DNA from: Paenibacillus cymbidii
GTDB taxonomy: Bacteria > Bacillota > Bacilli > Paenibacillales > NBRC-103111
Length of the DNA stretch: 64,000 nucleotides
Direction: 5' to 3'
Assembly (NCBI RefSeq): GCF_004764705.1
Contig: NZ_SHLX01000019.1
Location: 62,001 to 126,000, forward strand
Shown: piece by piece, positions 1 through 9,836 of the stretch
How positions within the stretch are numbered: the first letter of the stretch is position 1
Layout of the letters: each line of letters begins with the position of its first letter
Notes under the pieces: model-generated
What the model saw: the letters and a program-made list of their open reading frames with translations, nothing else
What the model was told of the DNA's origin: nothing
Database searches by the model: none
Program-made: the position numbers and the translations under genes

Positions 1-626
1 AGCAGCCAGGACGTTCTGCCGCCGCCGGGCTGGAAACGCCGCGACAGCCGGACCGAACGTTGCAGCGCAATGTAAAACGGCAAATAGAGCGCCATTCCTG
101 CCAGCGCAACCAGCAAGGAACGATGCCCGTGGGCAAATACTGCCAAAGGAAAAAGACCCGCAAGCGCGGCGAGCGCAAGCACGGACAGGCCGGTAATCAT
201 CGCCGGCGACAAAAACACGATAGCCGCAGTGGCTGTCGCCGCCGACACCTCGTTGCTGCGGTACAGCAGCAGCCTGACTCCCGCTCCCGTTACGCCGGCA
301 AATCCCATCATATTATTGAACGTATTGGCGATCCAGCCGTACCGGAACGTCTGCCAGCCGCTCAGCGGCAACGCGAACCGCCGCCGCAGCGCATAATCGT
401 AGGCGCACATGACCGCTACCGCGGCGAGCGCGATCCCGGCCATTTCCATGGACGGCACAAGATGAATGCGGCGCAGCGCATGGAACGTACCGCCTAAACT
501 AAGGCGGCGAAGCTCCAGCCCCGCCTCGCGGAAAACGTAGACAAGCACGGCGAGTGTAATGATCAGCCTCAGTGCCCGCGTGCGATACAGCGCCATTATC
601 ATTTGAATCAGTTTGTAGCGGGACAT
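1..626 (-). CDS. mprF: MprF-like lysylphosphatidylglycerol synthetase/flippase, N-terminal part (runs off left edge)
   Basis: I translated this gene directly from the minus strand. The ATG is preceded by GGAGGG five bases upstream, and the frame stays open to the left edge (208 codons). The product is a polytopic membrane protein. The segments YDYALRRRF, YGWIANTFNNMMGF and GVRLLLYRS match the conserved start of the MprF flippase domain as I remember it from Bacillus MprF. In that family the protein adds lysine to phosphatidylglycerol and flips it outward, which lowers envelope charge and protects against cationic peptides. Only about a quarter of a full-length MprF is visible. The C-terminal transferase domain, if present, lies outside the window, so this could instead be a flippase-only YbhN/UPF0104 relative. 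Confidence 0.8.
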   Translation of the reverse strand, partial: MSRYKLIQMIMALYRTRALRLIITLAVLVYVFREAGLELRRLSLGGTFHALRRIHLVPSMEMAGIALAAVAVMCAYDYALRRRFALPLSGWQTFRYGWIANTFNNMMGFAGVTGAGVRLLLYRSNEVSAATATAAIVFLSPAMITGLSVLALAALAGLFPLAVFAHGHRSLLVALAGMALYLPFYIALQRSVRLSRRFQPGGGRTSWL

Positions 627-796
627 TCCGGCCCTCCAATTTCGTCGCTTCGCTATTCATCTTCCAAAATATATCATTCGTCAATCGAATACAACGAAAG
701 ATTTTCTGAAGAATAGCGAGCGTGCGGCCGTTCGTCAGACTTCCATCAACCGGTTTCTCCGCTCCTCCCCGTTCGAATCGACAACTTTTGCCCGCT

Positions 797-1411
797 CTAC
801 AGCTCTGTCGGCAGTCCCTGAAGATACATGCTGCGACAGTCCGTATTTCCTCGCAGAGCCTGAATGGTTTTCGGATGGGGCTGCGCGTAAATGACGGGGT
901 AATCCGTTTCGTTGTATGCTTTTCGGATGGGAAAAGCCAGCTTTTCCCCGGTCAGGGAAAATTCCGCTTGAATGCCCGGTTTGTTGCCGCGTGCATCCAG
1001 GCGAATCCATTGGCCCGATGGTTGCAGAAATACAGCATTCAAGGCATGTATGCAGTACCCGGTATCCGGGGTATCCCCAAGAGTAAGCCGTTGGTAACAA
1101 AATCCGGCCGGAATCCCCTCGCTCCTCAACAAGGCGCACAATAAATTCGACTTCGCATAACAGATTCCTTCGCGAAAATGAAGCACTTCCGAAGCCTGGC
1201 ACGTGATTCTTGCGCTTTGAATGTCCCACGAATGCGAGATTTCGTCTCGAACGAATTCATAGGCTTTTTGGATAAAATCGGTTTCGTGAGACGAGGCCGC
1301 ATACAGCTTCGCAGCTTGTTCCCCGATCGATGGGTGGTGGAAATCGACTTCCTCCGACTCCGCCAAATAATCCTCGCGCACGTCTGATTCGCCATGCAGG
1401 TTCACGTTCAC
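797..1411 (-). CDS. Transglutaminase-like (papain-fold) domain protein
   Basis: The 204-residue protein has the order expected of the transglutaminase-like core: Cys84 in EGICYAKSNLL, His122 in CIHALNAVF and Asp139 in IRLDARG. These would form a Cys-His-Asp triad. There is no signal peptide or membrane segment, so it is probably cytoplasmic. Members of this superfamily are proteases, amidases or peptide N-glycanase relatives; the substrate cannot be told from sequence. It stands alone, with its own promoter-like sequence just upstream and an opposing direction to nothing nearby. The start is the first ATG after that promoter. Confidence 0.8.
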   Translation of the reverse strand: MNVNLHGESDVREDYLAESEEVDFHHPSIGEQAAKLYAASSHETDFIQKAYEFVRDEISHSWDIQSARITCQASEVLHFREGICYAKSNLLCALLRSEGIPAGFCYQRLTLGDTPDTGYCIHALNAVFLQPSGQWIRLDARGNKPGIQAEFSLTGEKLAFPIRKAYNETDYPVIYAQPHPKTIQALRGNTDCRSMYLQGLPTEL

Positions 1412-1442
1412 TCGGTCGCCGCCTTTATCGTCATTTCGTATA

Positions 1443-1471
1443 ATAATACTTCACGACGAATAAATATACAA
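1443..1471 (-). promoter_or_regulatory. Sigma-A-like promoter of the transglutaminase-like gene
   Basis: Read on the minus strand, TTGTAT and TATTAT are separated by exactly 17 bases and end about 30 bases before the start codon of the transglutaminase-like gene. Confidence 0.55.
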
Positions 1472-1871
1472 TATATACAGCGGCACCAACGCCACCTTCC
1501 ACCAAAACGGATGTTGGTGCATTCCTCGAACAGGAGGAGATCAAACGACGAATAACCGGCGAAACCGGCTCCCGCTGCGCGCGAGGGTTGTTATTCCGCT
1601 CGCTTCTTGTTTTCCGGATTCTTCGAACGATAACGGCCAGGGTGGAATCCGAAAAACAAAGGCGAACGCTGTCGCTTCTCCATAACAACCCTCGCTCTCC
1701 GCTCCGCCACTCGCCACTGTTTTAACCATCGCCAAACGCGGCATTCTCCCCTCCGCCAACTAACAAATTCGCTTTTCGTGTCGCTCCGATCAAGACTCCT
1801 GAAAAATAGGCCATGTTTTATGGCCTATTTCGCCAAAAACGGGCCGTCTCTCCGAAATACCTTCACGCGTC
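1472..1871. other. Intergenic stretch without a convincing gene
   Basis: The short reading frames here have no ribosome binding site and no recognisable product. The only clear structure is the palindromic repeat at 1804-1830, directly downstream of the DUF5107-TPR gene. Confidence 0.5.
1804..1830. repeat. Dispersed AAATAG...CTATTT palindrome, copy A
   Basis: The arms AAATAGGCCAT and ATGGCCTATTT are perfectly complementary (11 bp) around a GTTTT loop. The bases after it (CGCCAAAAACGGGCC) recur after the copy at 12437 with one change. On the minus strand the hairpin is followed by a short T run, so it may also terminate the DUF5107-TPR transcript. Confidence 0.75.
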
Positions 1872-4800
1872 CTATTCGATGCAAAGCTTGCGATGAATAC
1901 CGGCGCCCTGGTGGCCGGAATCAAGCCGGAGCGCCTCGTCGAAAGCTGCCAGCGCTTCCTGGCCCCGGTTCAGGCCGAGAAGACCGAGCCCGCGCATATA
2001 GTGGCAGTGAATCCGATTGCGGACGTTCAAATCGTCGTCGAATACGAGGAAATCCGGCAGAGACACAGCAAAATAGTCCATCTTCACGTCGTCGAACAGA
2101 TGCTTCTCCGCATAATCGATCAGCTTGTTGAACCGCCGGTTCGCTTCCTTTTCCTCGCCCAGCTTCCGCCACGCCATACCTTGGTAAAAAATCATGTCCG
2201 GCGGCTGGTCGTTATAGAACATCGCGCTGGCCGGCTCCTCCAGCCCTTGCGAAGCGATGCGCCAGCAGCGGGCCGCTTCCTCGTGCTCGCCGCGTCCTTC
2301 ATGGGCGCAGCCGAGGTAATTGTAGATGTGGTTCTCCAGTGCGCCCGCCAGCTTGCCTTCGCCCAGATTGTGCGGGTACGTCAGCGCCCGGGACAACGTC
2401 TCGACCGCCTCGTCGAACCGGCCTTTGGCAAGCGCCCGTTTGGCCAGCTCTACGTGGGCTAACACGTATTGGCCGGTCACCTTGCCCTCTCCGCCTTCCC
2501 ATGGATGAAACCGCCGGGCCGCAATCGCTGCCAGCGCTTCCTCGTGCCTGCCTTGGGCATTGAGGAGCGTGGCGAATTCCACGTACAAGTCGTCCCGCTT
2601 CTCCACGAGCCCGCGCTGCGCTTCCAGTTTGGCGTACCGGACCTCCGGCGCGAAGCCGAGTTTCTTGTACAGCTGATCCAGTTCGTAGCAGACGCGGGCA
2701 TCCTCCAGGTTGCACGCGAACGCCTTCTCCAGCGAAACAAGTGCCGCCTGCGCATCATTCCGCTTGTTGTAATAGGCCAGCGCCAGATTGCGGTGTACGG
2801 TGGCAAAACCGTCATGGATCGCTCTCGATTGCTCCCAATGCGATATCGCCCGATCATGCCGCTTCTTGTCGTACATCCAGTTGCCCAAATAATAGTGCGC
2901 CTTGTCGTCCTGCGGATTCGCCGCTACCGCCGCCTCCAGCGTTTGCAGGTCGAACAGGCTGTTCGGGAAGCAATAGTCCGGCGCCGCTTGCCGTCCGGCT
3001 TGGCGATGGGCCGCGGCTGCCTCGCTGCGACCGGATCTCTCGTGCAGATAAGCGAGCGCATAATGCAGCATCGGGTAAACGTCCGCGCCGACAGTCGGAA
3101 CGATCCGGCCGAGCGCTTCGGCCGCTTCGTCAAACAGGCCCGCCGCGGCATAGTCGGCCGCGAGGCTCAAATAGTTGTGAGCATCGCCGCGCATCAGCCG
3201 AACCAGTTCGTCCAGCGCAAGCCGCGCTTGCTCCGTTTCGCCCATGGCCAGCAGGGTCAAGTACGCTTCATTGGCCGAGCCGAAGTCGGCAATGTCCAGA
3301 CGCAGCGTCTCCTTCGCGCAAGCCAGCGCTTCCGCGAGCCGCCCCGCCTTGCGCAGCAAAGCCGCGCGCAGATGACGCGCCTTGTAGTTTCTGGCGTTGC
3401 GGACGAGCGAACGGTCCGCCAGCTCCAGCGCCTCGGCGTATGAACCCCGTTCGCAGGCGATTTGGGCGAGCGAAAAGTAGCCCGGGTCCTGCCAGGCCGC
3501 GGACCATACCGATTTGTAAAATGCGGCGAACGCTTCTTCCAGCCGCCCTTGCTGCTGCAAAGCCACGCCGAGCTGATAGCAGGCTTCGCTGTCGTAAGGA
3601 TTCGGGTTGCGCCAGGTGAGCGAACGGATCGCGCGACGGAAATGAGCCTCGCTCTCCGCGAACTGGCCGCGCCGCAGCAGCAGTGTGCCGTAAGCAACGT
3701 TGATCCGGATGTCGGACGGATCGCGTTTCAAGCCTTCGAGGTAATACGCTTCCGGCTCGAACGTCGCGTGCCGGTATTGCTCCAGGTGCAGTCCTGCCAA
3801 ATACAGCTGCTCGTTTGTTTGCAACTCATGCGGCACAGGCATCGGCTTGGCCGCCTCGGGCATCTGTTCGATCGCCGGACGCGCCGGCCGGTAAGCGATC
3901 AATGTGCGTCCCGCTGAGTCTCTCACGCTGACGGTCAGGTCGTGCGCCTCATCCTCTTCGTCCAGATTGACACTCGTATGGAACGTGGACGTCGGCGACA
4001 GCGTAATCTTCTCTTCCAGATAGCGCCGCTTCTTTCCTTGCAGCGCGACGACCGCCCCTTCGAATACCGATGTCGCGTACGCCATGACAGTCGCCCGCCG
4101 CTCGGATGGCTCCACCTCGAGATTGACGGCGGCGTCGAACGAAGCGTTTTTGACGATACCGATATCCTTGTACGGCATGAAGATTTGTTGGAACGATTTC
4201 TCCTCATACGGCTGCAGCCACGTAAAGTCCGGCTGGTTATCGGTGTACACGCCGGTCATGAGCTCGATGTACGGGCCATCCTCGTCGGTCAGATGGCGGT
4301 CCCAGGCTTGGCCGAACTCCCCGTTTCCCCACGTCCACTGCTTTTTGCCCGGCGAAATGTGGCGGTTGGCCACGTGCAGCAGCCCCGCCCCTACGCCGTG
4401 GTCGTAGCCGCCGACGAAGTTGAAGTCCGACTTGTATGCCATGTAAGAGGTCGGAACGGGAATATTGCTGTAGCGCGAAATGTCGACCCCGGCGGAATAG
4501 TCCATTTTGTAATAAGTCCCCGTGGCGATCGGAAAACGCGAAACGTCACGCTTGCCGTGATCGAACACGGCGGTAACGTCCGGCGGGAACACCGACTGCG
4601 TATGATCGTTTACCGCCACCGCCGGATTGGCCCACCACAGAAACGTTTGCGGCTCCGGCGTCCGGTTGTAGAGCTGGACGGAAATTTCCACATACGCTTT
4701 GCCCGGATGCAGCGTGAAGCCGGCCGTCATTTTCGTCCCGTACATCCGGTCGATTTCGCTCACCCAGACGGTCGCGCTGCCGTCCTCATTGTCGGACAGC

Positions 4801-5213
4801 CGGTATTCTACCGGGCCGAACGTGTTCGGACGGTGATGCTGCGGCCAGTTGAATTCGATGCCGCCGGAAATCCACGGACCGGCAAGCCCGACGAGCGCGG
4901 GCTTGATGACGCGGTTGTAATAGACGAAATCGTATTGGTTAGTTTTGTCCAGCGCGCGGTAAATGCGGCCTCCAAGTTCCGGCATCAGCTCGATCCGTAC
5001 GTATTCGTTCTCCAGAATCGCCAACCGGTAATGTTGCGGCCGCTTCTCGTCCTCAATCTTGTCGATGACCGGATGCGGGTACACCCGCCCGGAGCTTCCC
5101 TGATAAATTCGTTTCTCCAGAAACATCGGATTTTTGTCCGGTTCCCCAACGCCGTAAGTGGGAATCGTTGCGTCTTCCTCCCACACGCGGACTTTATTTG
5201 CCGGCTGTTGCAC
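1872..5213 (-). CDS. DUF5107 domain and tetratricopeptide-repeat protein
   Basis: The 1113-residue protein has no signal peptide. Residues about 1-340 match what I know of DUF5107, a galactose-mutarotase-like beta-sandwich, with conserved runs such as LGGRIYRAL, GIEFNWPQHH and GVGAGLLHVANRH. From about residue 460 to the end it is built of degenerate 34-residue TPR units (for example LGVALQQQGRLEEAFAAFYKSV). Such proteins occur beside carbohydrate-use genes in Paenibacillaceae. A role in binding or processing oligosaccharides is inference. The gene is divergent from an AraC-type regulator 118 bases away, which suggests that regulator controls it. Confidence 0.85.
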   Translation of the reverse strand: MQQPANKVRVWEEDATIPTYGVGEPDKNPMFLEKRIYQGSSGRVYPHPVIDKIEDEKRPQHYRLAILENEYVRIELMPELGGRIYRALDKTNQYDFVYYNRVIKPALVGLAGPWISGGIEFNWPQHHRPNTFGPVEYRLSDNEDGSATVWVSEIDRMYGTKMTAGFTLHPGKAYVEISVQLYNRTPEPQTFLWWANPAVAVNDHTQSVFPPDVTAVFDHGKRDVSRFPIATGTYYKMDYSAGVDISRYSNIPVPTSYMAYKSDFNFVGGYDHGVGAGLLHVANRHISPGKKQWTWGNGEFGQAWDRHLTDEDGPYIELMTGVYTDNQPDFTWLQPYEEKSFQQIFMPYKDIGIVKNASFDAAVNLEVEPSERRATVMAYATSVFEGAVVALQGKKRRYLEEKITLSPTSTFHTSVNLDEEDEAHDLTVSVRDSAGRTLIAYRPARPAIEQMPEAAKPMPVPHELQTNEQLYLAGLHLEQYRHATFEPEAYYLEGLKRDPSDIRINVAYGTLLLRRGQFAESEAHFRRAIRSLTWRNPNPYDSEACYQLGVALQQQGRLEEAFAAFYKSVWSAAWQDPGYFSLAQIACERGSYAEALELADRSLVRNARNYKARHLRAALLRKAGRLAEALACAKETLRLDIADFGSANEAYLTLLAMGETEQARLALDELVRLMRGDAHNYLSLAADYAAAGLFDEAAEALGRIVPTVGADVYPMLHYALAYLHERSGRSEAAAAHRQAGRQAAPDYCFPNSLFDLQTLEAAVAANPQDDKAHYYLGNWMYDKKRHDRAISHWEQSRAIHDGFATVHRNLALAYYNKRNDAQAALVSLEKAFACNLEDARVCYELDQLYKKLGFAPEVRYAKLEAQRGLVEKRDDLYVEFATLLNAQGRHEEALAAIAARRFHPWEGGEGKVTGQYVLAHVELAKRALAKGRFDEAVETLSRALTYPHNLGEGKLAGALENHIYNYLGCAHEGRGEHEEAARCWRIASQGLEEPASAMFYNDQPPDMIFYQGMAWRKLGEEKEANRRFNKLIDYAEKHLFDDVKMDYFAVSLPDFLVFDDDLNVRNRIHCHYMRGLGLLGLNRGQEALAAFDEALRLDSGHQGAGIHRKLCIE

Positions 5214-5318
5214 GTCAATCTCTCCCCTGCTGCAGATACTTCTACTGTACTCCCGCGGGCAGGCGCTTCCAATTGACGAAATGCGGTTCTTGATGGATGA
5301 TATTCTTACTCAACTGCC

Positions 5319-6225
5319 AAGGAGGCTTTGATTGGTGGATATGATTCGCAAACCGGATGGATTCGATTCGCAGAAGCTTTTTATTCAACCGGACTATATG
5401 CTCAAGGAGTTGGACAGGTCCGACTTGACGCGCTCCCTGCACGTCGGCGACATCGGCTGTTTCCCTAGCGCCCGGTATCATTACCGGGAAAGAAAGGACG
5501 GCTGCGACACCCCTATTTTCATCTATTGCGCGGAGGGGGAAGGCTGGATCGTGTTGCCCGGCGATCGTACGTTCCGGGTAGCGGAGGGCCAACTGGCGGT
5601 CATCCCTGCCGGCGTTCCGCATCGTTACGGCGCGTCGGCAGAGGACCCCTGGACGATATATTGGTTTCATCTGCAAGGCGATCACGCCGGGCAGTTGATC
5701 TCGCTGTACGGGCTGGACGCCGGACCGGCGCCGCTTCCGCTCGGGACCCGGTCCCGGTGGCTGGAAGGCTTCGAGCAAATGTACGCCCTGCTGACGGACA
5801 AAACTTATTCCGTTCCCGTACAAGCCCATGCCGCTCAAATCGCCCGGCACATGGTCAGCACCGCCGGCCTGACCGCCGGACGTACGGCGCAGGACAAAAA
5901 AAGAGAGCGTTATCTGGAGCAAGCCATCCGGTATATGACCGACCGGTTGTCCGACTCCGTTACGCTCTCCGGGCTGGCCCGGCATACCGGGGTGTCGAAG
6001 CAGCATTTGATCCATTTGTTCAACCGCGAAACCGGGTGCCCGCCGATCGAATACTTTTTGCGGATGAAGATCCGGCGAGCCGGGCAACTGCTTGACTTGA
6101 CTGACCTGAGCATCAAGGAAATCAGCGCCGTCGTCGGTTTGTCGGATCCGTATTACTTTTCGCGGCTGTTCAAAAAAGTGATGGGCTGCTCGCCCACGAC
6201 ATACCGCAAAATTCCGAAAGGCTGA
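5319..6225 (+). CDS. AraC-family transcriptional regulator with cupin sensor domain (includes its RBS)
   Basis: The N-terminal half (residues about 30-130) is an AraC-type cupin sugar-binding domain, with the typical segment AVIPAGVPHRYGA. The C-terminal 100 residues hold two helix-turn-helix units, SGLARHTGVSKQHLIHLFNRETG and IKEISAVVGLSDPYYFSRLFKKVMG, characteristic of the family. The RBS AAGGAGG at 5319-5325 allows a TTG start at 5332 or a GTG start at 5335; spacing and codon preference favour 5335. It is divergent from the DUF5107-TPR gene and is the likely activator of it, with a sugar as probable effector. It converges on the DeoR gene. Confidence 0.88.
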
Positions 6226-6252
6226 AGAATCGGGCCGCTGTCCAGTTCGCAA

Positions 6253-7035
6253 TCAGCCGGACACGATATGCAGCTCGACGCCGCTGTTCTCGAGCTTCTC
6301 CTTGTCCTCGGCGCGGATGCCCGAATCCGTGACAACTATATCGACCTCGGCCGCATGGGCGATCGTGGTGAAGGAGCGGTTGCCGATTTTGGAAGCATCC
6401 AGCAGCAAAACCACCTTGCCTGCGGCGCGAATCATCGCTTTTTTCACCTGGGTGTCCAGCAGATTCGGATCCGTGAAGCCGTCTTCATGCGTATAGCCCA
6501 GCGCGGAAAGAAAGACGGTATCGGCATGATAGCGGGCAAAAAACTCTTCCGCCACCGGGCCTACAAACGTACCCGATACGTCGCGAAGCATGCCGCCGCA
6601 GCTTATAAGCGTTCTTCGCTCCGTCACAAGCGGCCGGAAAAGACTGGCCGTGTCGAGCCCGTTCGTCAGAACGGTCAATTCGGCGTAAGCCCCGAGATAC
6701 GCCGTCATGCCGGAAACAGTCGTGCCGTTCTCGAGGATAAGCACCTCTCCGTCGCGCACGAACCGCTCGGCTGCGTAGGCGGCCAGACGGTTTTTGATCT
6801 CGCGATTGCGCCGGGACTTGGCGGCAGCGTTGGGCTCATCTTTGGATACTTCATGCTGTAAATAAACCGCGCCCCCGTGCGATCGCTGCACGCGATTCTC
6901 TTGCTCGAGCGCGTTCAGGTCGCGCCGGATCGTCATTTCGGAGACGCCAAAATGTTCGCTGAGTTGTTTCATGGTAGCGGCGCCGCTTTGCGCCAAATAG
7001 TCCAGCAGCGCTTGTTTTCGTTGCAGGGGAAGCAT
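6253..7035 (-). CDS. DeoR/GlpR-family transcriptional repressor
   Basis: The 260-residue protein starts with a DeoR winged helix-turn-helix (residues 1-57, including EHFGVSEMTIRRDLNALE and the basic RSHGGAV). It is followed by the sugar-phosphate-sensing DeoR C-terminal domain, with the conserved ENGTTVSGM and FLSALGYTHEDGFTDPN. It is the last gene of a three-gene leftward operon behind the isomerase and the ROK gene. The expected role is repression of that operon, relieved by a phosphosugar. The ATCATA-N10-TATGAT inverted repeat at the operon promoter is a candidate operator. Confidence 0.9.
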   Translation of the reverse strand: MLPLQRKQALLDYLAQSGAATMKQLSEHFGVSEMTIRRDLNALEQENRVQRSHGGAVYLQHEVSKDEPNAAAKSRRNREIKNRLAAYAAERFVRDGEVLILENGTTVSGMTAYLGAYAELTVLTNGLDTASLFRPLVTERRTLISCGGMLRDVSGTFVGPVAEEFFARYHADTVFLSALGYTHEDGFTDPNLLDTQVKKAMIRAAGKVVLLLDASKIGNRSFTTIAHAAEVDIVVTDSGIRAEDKEKLENSGVELHIVSG

Positions 7036-7108
7036 GGCCGCACCTCAAGGTTTTTCACCTATTCTAACATAGATGAACATTAACGCAACACGGCGAACCG
7101 GGGCCAAG

Positions 7109-8041
7109 TCATGGTTCCTTGACGACAAATGCATAAATGCCTTTCAACGTGCTGAAAAGCGTATGGCGCGACACCTTTACTTTTGCAACGAATCCCAAAC
7201 GTGTCATTTCCTCTTGAAAAGCAGGGACGAACAAGCTGCCGCTTTTGGCGATTTGGCCGCCGATAACGATCGAATCCGCTCCGAAACGGCGGAGCGCCGG
7301 GGTCAGAATCGATGCCATTCGTTTGCCAAAGGCAACGAACAGCCGCACCGCGTCCGGATCGCCGGATTCGGCCAGGCTGGCGAAATCGTGAACGTCGCGC
7401 CCTTGCGTTTCAAGCCCCATTTCCTCGGCCAACTGAAGAACCCCTCGTTTCGAAATGCAATCGTCCGCCATTTGGCCCTGATACGGAATGTTGTACAACC
7501 ATCCTTGGTCGGGAACGCCTTCGCCCTCCTTCACCAGGCGGCCGTACTCGAGGAAGCAGGAGCCGAGCCCGGTGCCGATCGTCAGGCAAACGCATTTTGC
7601 GCTGCCGCGGGCATCGCCATATGTGGCTTCGCCGAGTCCGAACAAGGCGGCGTCGTTCTCAAAGCGAATGCCGAACGAAGGCGAAAGCCGGCGCTTCACA
7701 TTGTCGCGGGAGCGCAGCTCTTTCTCCAGCAGCGTACCGATGGAGAGACCGTAAAGGGAGTCGAATTTTTTCAGCCCCCGGATCAGACATACGCCGCGCC
7801 CGTAATCGAACGGACCGGGAAACGCCATGCCCAGACCCGCGACCGGCCATTCGTCCCGATCAACCTTGCCGAGGACATCGACGGCGATGTCTGCCAAATG
7901 GGCGATGATTTCTCCGGCGTTTCGCTCGGCATACGATTCATATTGGGACACCGACGCTTCGACAATGGCCCCTTCAACAACTGCAGCCGCCTTGATCTGC
8001 GTGCCGCCTACATCGAAGGCCAACAAAATCCGCTGTTTCAT
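7109..8041 (-). CDS. ROK-family protein (sugar kinase-like)
   Basis: The 310-residue protein opens with the ROK/ASKHA phosphate loop DVGGTQIKAA and has a second ATP-domain motif, LTIGTGLGSCFL. ROK proteins are mostly cytoplasmic glucose, fructose or N-acyl-sugar kinases. The usual zinc motif CxCGxxGCxE is missing: the corresponding region reads GWLYNIPYQGQMADDCISKR, with one Cys left. The kinase Asp is plausibly in RFENDAALFG. There is no DNA-binding domain, so it is not a ROK repressor. It lies 15 bases downstream of the isomerase gene, which suggests the two act on the same hexose. Confidence 0.85.
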   Translation of the reverse strand: MKQRILLAFDVGGTQIKAAAVVEGAIVEASVSQYESYAERNAGEIIAHLADIAVDVLGKVDRDEWPVAGLGMAFPGPFDYGRGVCLIRGLKKFDSLYGLSIGTLLEKELRSRDNVKRRLSPSFGIRFENDAALFGLGEATYGDARGSAKCVCLTIGTGLGSCFLEYGRLVKEGEGVPDQGWLYNIPYQGQMADDCISKRGVLQLAEEMGLETQGRDVHDFASLAESGDPDAVRLFVAFGKRMASILTPALRRFGADSIVIGGQIAKSGSLFVPAFQEEMTRLGFVAKVKVSRHTLFSTLKGIYAFVVKEP

Positions 8042-8056
8042 AACCGCGTTGCCCCC

Positions 8057-9808
8057 CTATGCCCTTACGTAGGCTTTGACAAGTCCAACCGTTTGGCCTT
8101 GGCTCGGCCCGCTGGGCCGGACGATATAAGCGTCTACCGCGGCCGGGACGATGAACGTCTCCGCATAACGAACGACGAATGGCTCGAACGCCCCCGTTGG
8201 GCTTTCGACAGTCGCTTCGCTGCCTTCGATCAGGTTCAGCATATGAACGCTGCCGTTCGCGCGGTGCAAGACCGGCTCCGAGAACCAGTAGCGCCGCGTT
8301 TCAATAAACTCCAGCTCGTGCAGCCCCGTCCGCTCCTCGGTCCACCCCTGCCCTGCCGCAACAGGGTCCACCCTTCCCACACATTCGGCAGTCGTCCACG
8401 CGGTCGTCCGGTTCCACTGGATAACCTTGCTGCCGTGCTCGATATGGACCGGCCGCGGCTTCCCGTCAAGACCGAGCCGATCCCAGTCCCAGAGCTTGAA
8501 GGTGAAAATATAAGGTGTCGCGCTTATTTCCAGCACCATGCAGCCTGCCGCCGAACAATGCACCGTTCCCGCCGGAATGAGGAAATGGTCGTGTTTGGCC
8601 GCCGGATATACGTTGACATATTTGTCCGCAGGGAACGTAAAGTCGCCTGCCTGCGCCTTGCGCAAATCCGCCAGCATCGCTTCCGGCTCGATTCCGTCCT
8701 TCAGCCCCAAATAAACGACGGCCCCCGGCTCGGCTGCGAGGATATAGTAGCTTTCGTCCTGCGTATACGACATGCCGAACGTATCGCGGATGTATTCGGT
8801 CGTCGGATGCACCTGCAGGCTCAGGTTTTGCCCCCCGATCGTATCGAGAAAATCGAACCGAATCGGGAACTCCGCCCCGAACCGGGCATAAACGCGTTCC
8901 CCCAACAGCTGGGTCGCTTCGAAAAAAACAAGATTGATCGCCGGCAGCTCCACGCGCGTATCGCCGTACCGGAAATAGAGGCTGTTCTCCTCCGGCACCC
9001 CGTCGAACCCCCAGGCATACGGGTGCTCTTTTTCCGGCAGCCCGATGTTCGCTTCCAGCCACGTGCCGCCCCATACTCCAGGATCGAAATACGGAACGAG
9101 CCGAAACGGCCGGTTTGCCGCATGGGCCAATCCCGCGAACAAAGCTTGCCGCGTGACAAGCTTTGGCTCATTTTTCACATTGGTATCCAAATAATAATCG
9201 ATCCGGCGCAGCAGCGACTTTTTCAGCCGATCCGCCATCCGCCATTCGAAAAAAAATCCGCGCTTGTACAGCCGGAGCACATCCGTCTCCCGGTTCGCCG
9301 ATCGCCAGTTGCCGCTTTCCTTCGCCCGGTAGCGCTGCTGAATTTCCCAGCGGGCCAGGTCCGCATAAACAAGAATGTCACCTTGGGCGACCAGCGTTGC
9401 GCCGAAGCCGATTACGAGGGCGATGCCGGAGTCCATGGTTTTCAGCTGATCTCGCAAGGCCGCCAGCTTGCCCGGATCGTAACATTCGTCAATCGCGAAT
9501 GGCGCCATATACCCGAACACCCGGTCGTCCGTCATGTAACGTTCGACCATGCGGTCGACTTCGGCCGGCTCCAGAGCGGCGTCTTCCGCACAGATGACGA
9601 GCGCCGGTTGCAGCGATTCCGCCAAGCCTGCGACAATCTCCTCCTGGCGAACGCCGGGATAACATTCCACCACAACGGTGGCCTGCCGCCTGCCCGATTG
9701 GGCAAGCGTTGCCCCAATCGACGCTCCGATCGCCCGGTATCCCGACCATACCTCATGATCGTAATGGGGGATCTGCAGAAACGGTTCTTTGTTGTACGTG
9801 TTGTTCAT
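8057..9808 (-). CDS. Class I mannose-6-phosphate isomerase with an extra N-terminal domain
   Basis: The C-terminal part (about residue 245 on) is a cupin-type phosphomannose isomerase. The zinc-site motifs are present: LSLQVHPTTEY (Gln, His), ESYYIL (Glu) and IPAGTVHCS (His). Class I enzymes interconvert mannose-6-phosphate and fructose-6-phosphate. The first 240 residues look like a nucleoside/uridine-kinase relative (ILVYADLARWEIQQRYRAKE), but no GxxxxGK(S/T) P-loop is visible, so that part is probably not a kinase. At 583 residues it is nearly twice the size of a plain Bacillus ManA. It is the first gene of the isomerase-ROK-DeoR operon. Confidence 0.82.
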   Translation of the reverse strand: MNNTYNKEPFLQIPHYDHEVWSGYRAIGASIGATLAQSGRRQATVVVECYPGVRQEEIVAGLAESLQPALVICAEDAALEPAEVDRMVERYMTDDRVFGYMAPFAIDECYDPGKLAALRDQLKTMDSGIALVIGFGATLVAQGDILVYADLARWEIQQRYRAKESGNWRSANRETDVLRLYKRGFFFEWRMADRLKKSLLRRIDYYLDTNVKNEPKLVTRQALFAGLAHAANRPFRLVPYFDPGVWGGTWLEANIGLPEKEHPYAWGFDGVPEENSLYFRYGDTRVELPAINLVFFEATQLLGERVYARFGAEFPIRFDFLDTIGGQNLSLQVHPTTEYIRDTFGMSYTQDESYYILAAEPGAVVYLGLKDGIEPEAMLADLRKAQAGDFTFPADKYVNVYPAAKHDHFLIPAGTVHCSAAGCMVLEISATPYIFTFKLWDWDRLGLDGKPRPVHIEHGSKVIQWNRTTAWTTAECVGRVDPVAAGQGWTEERTGLHELEFIETRRYWFSEPVLHRANGSVHMLNLIEGSEATVESPTGAFEPFVVRYAETFIVPAAVDAYIVRPSGPSQGQTVGLVKAYVRA

Positions 9809-9836
9809 CGCCAGCGCTTCCTTTCCAACATATTAT

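Noticed and set aside
1431..1759. Two short minus-strand frames before the transglutaminase-like gene
   Set aside because: No RBS and no similarity; one overlaps the promoter assigned to the next gene.
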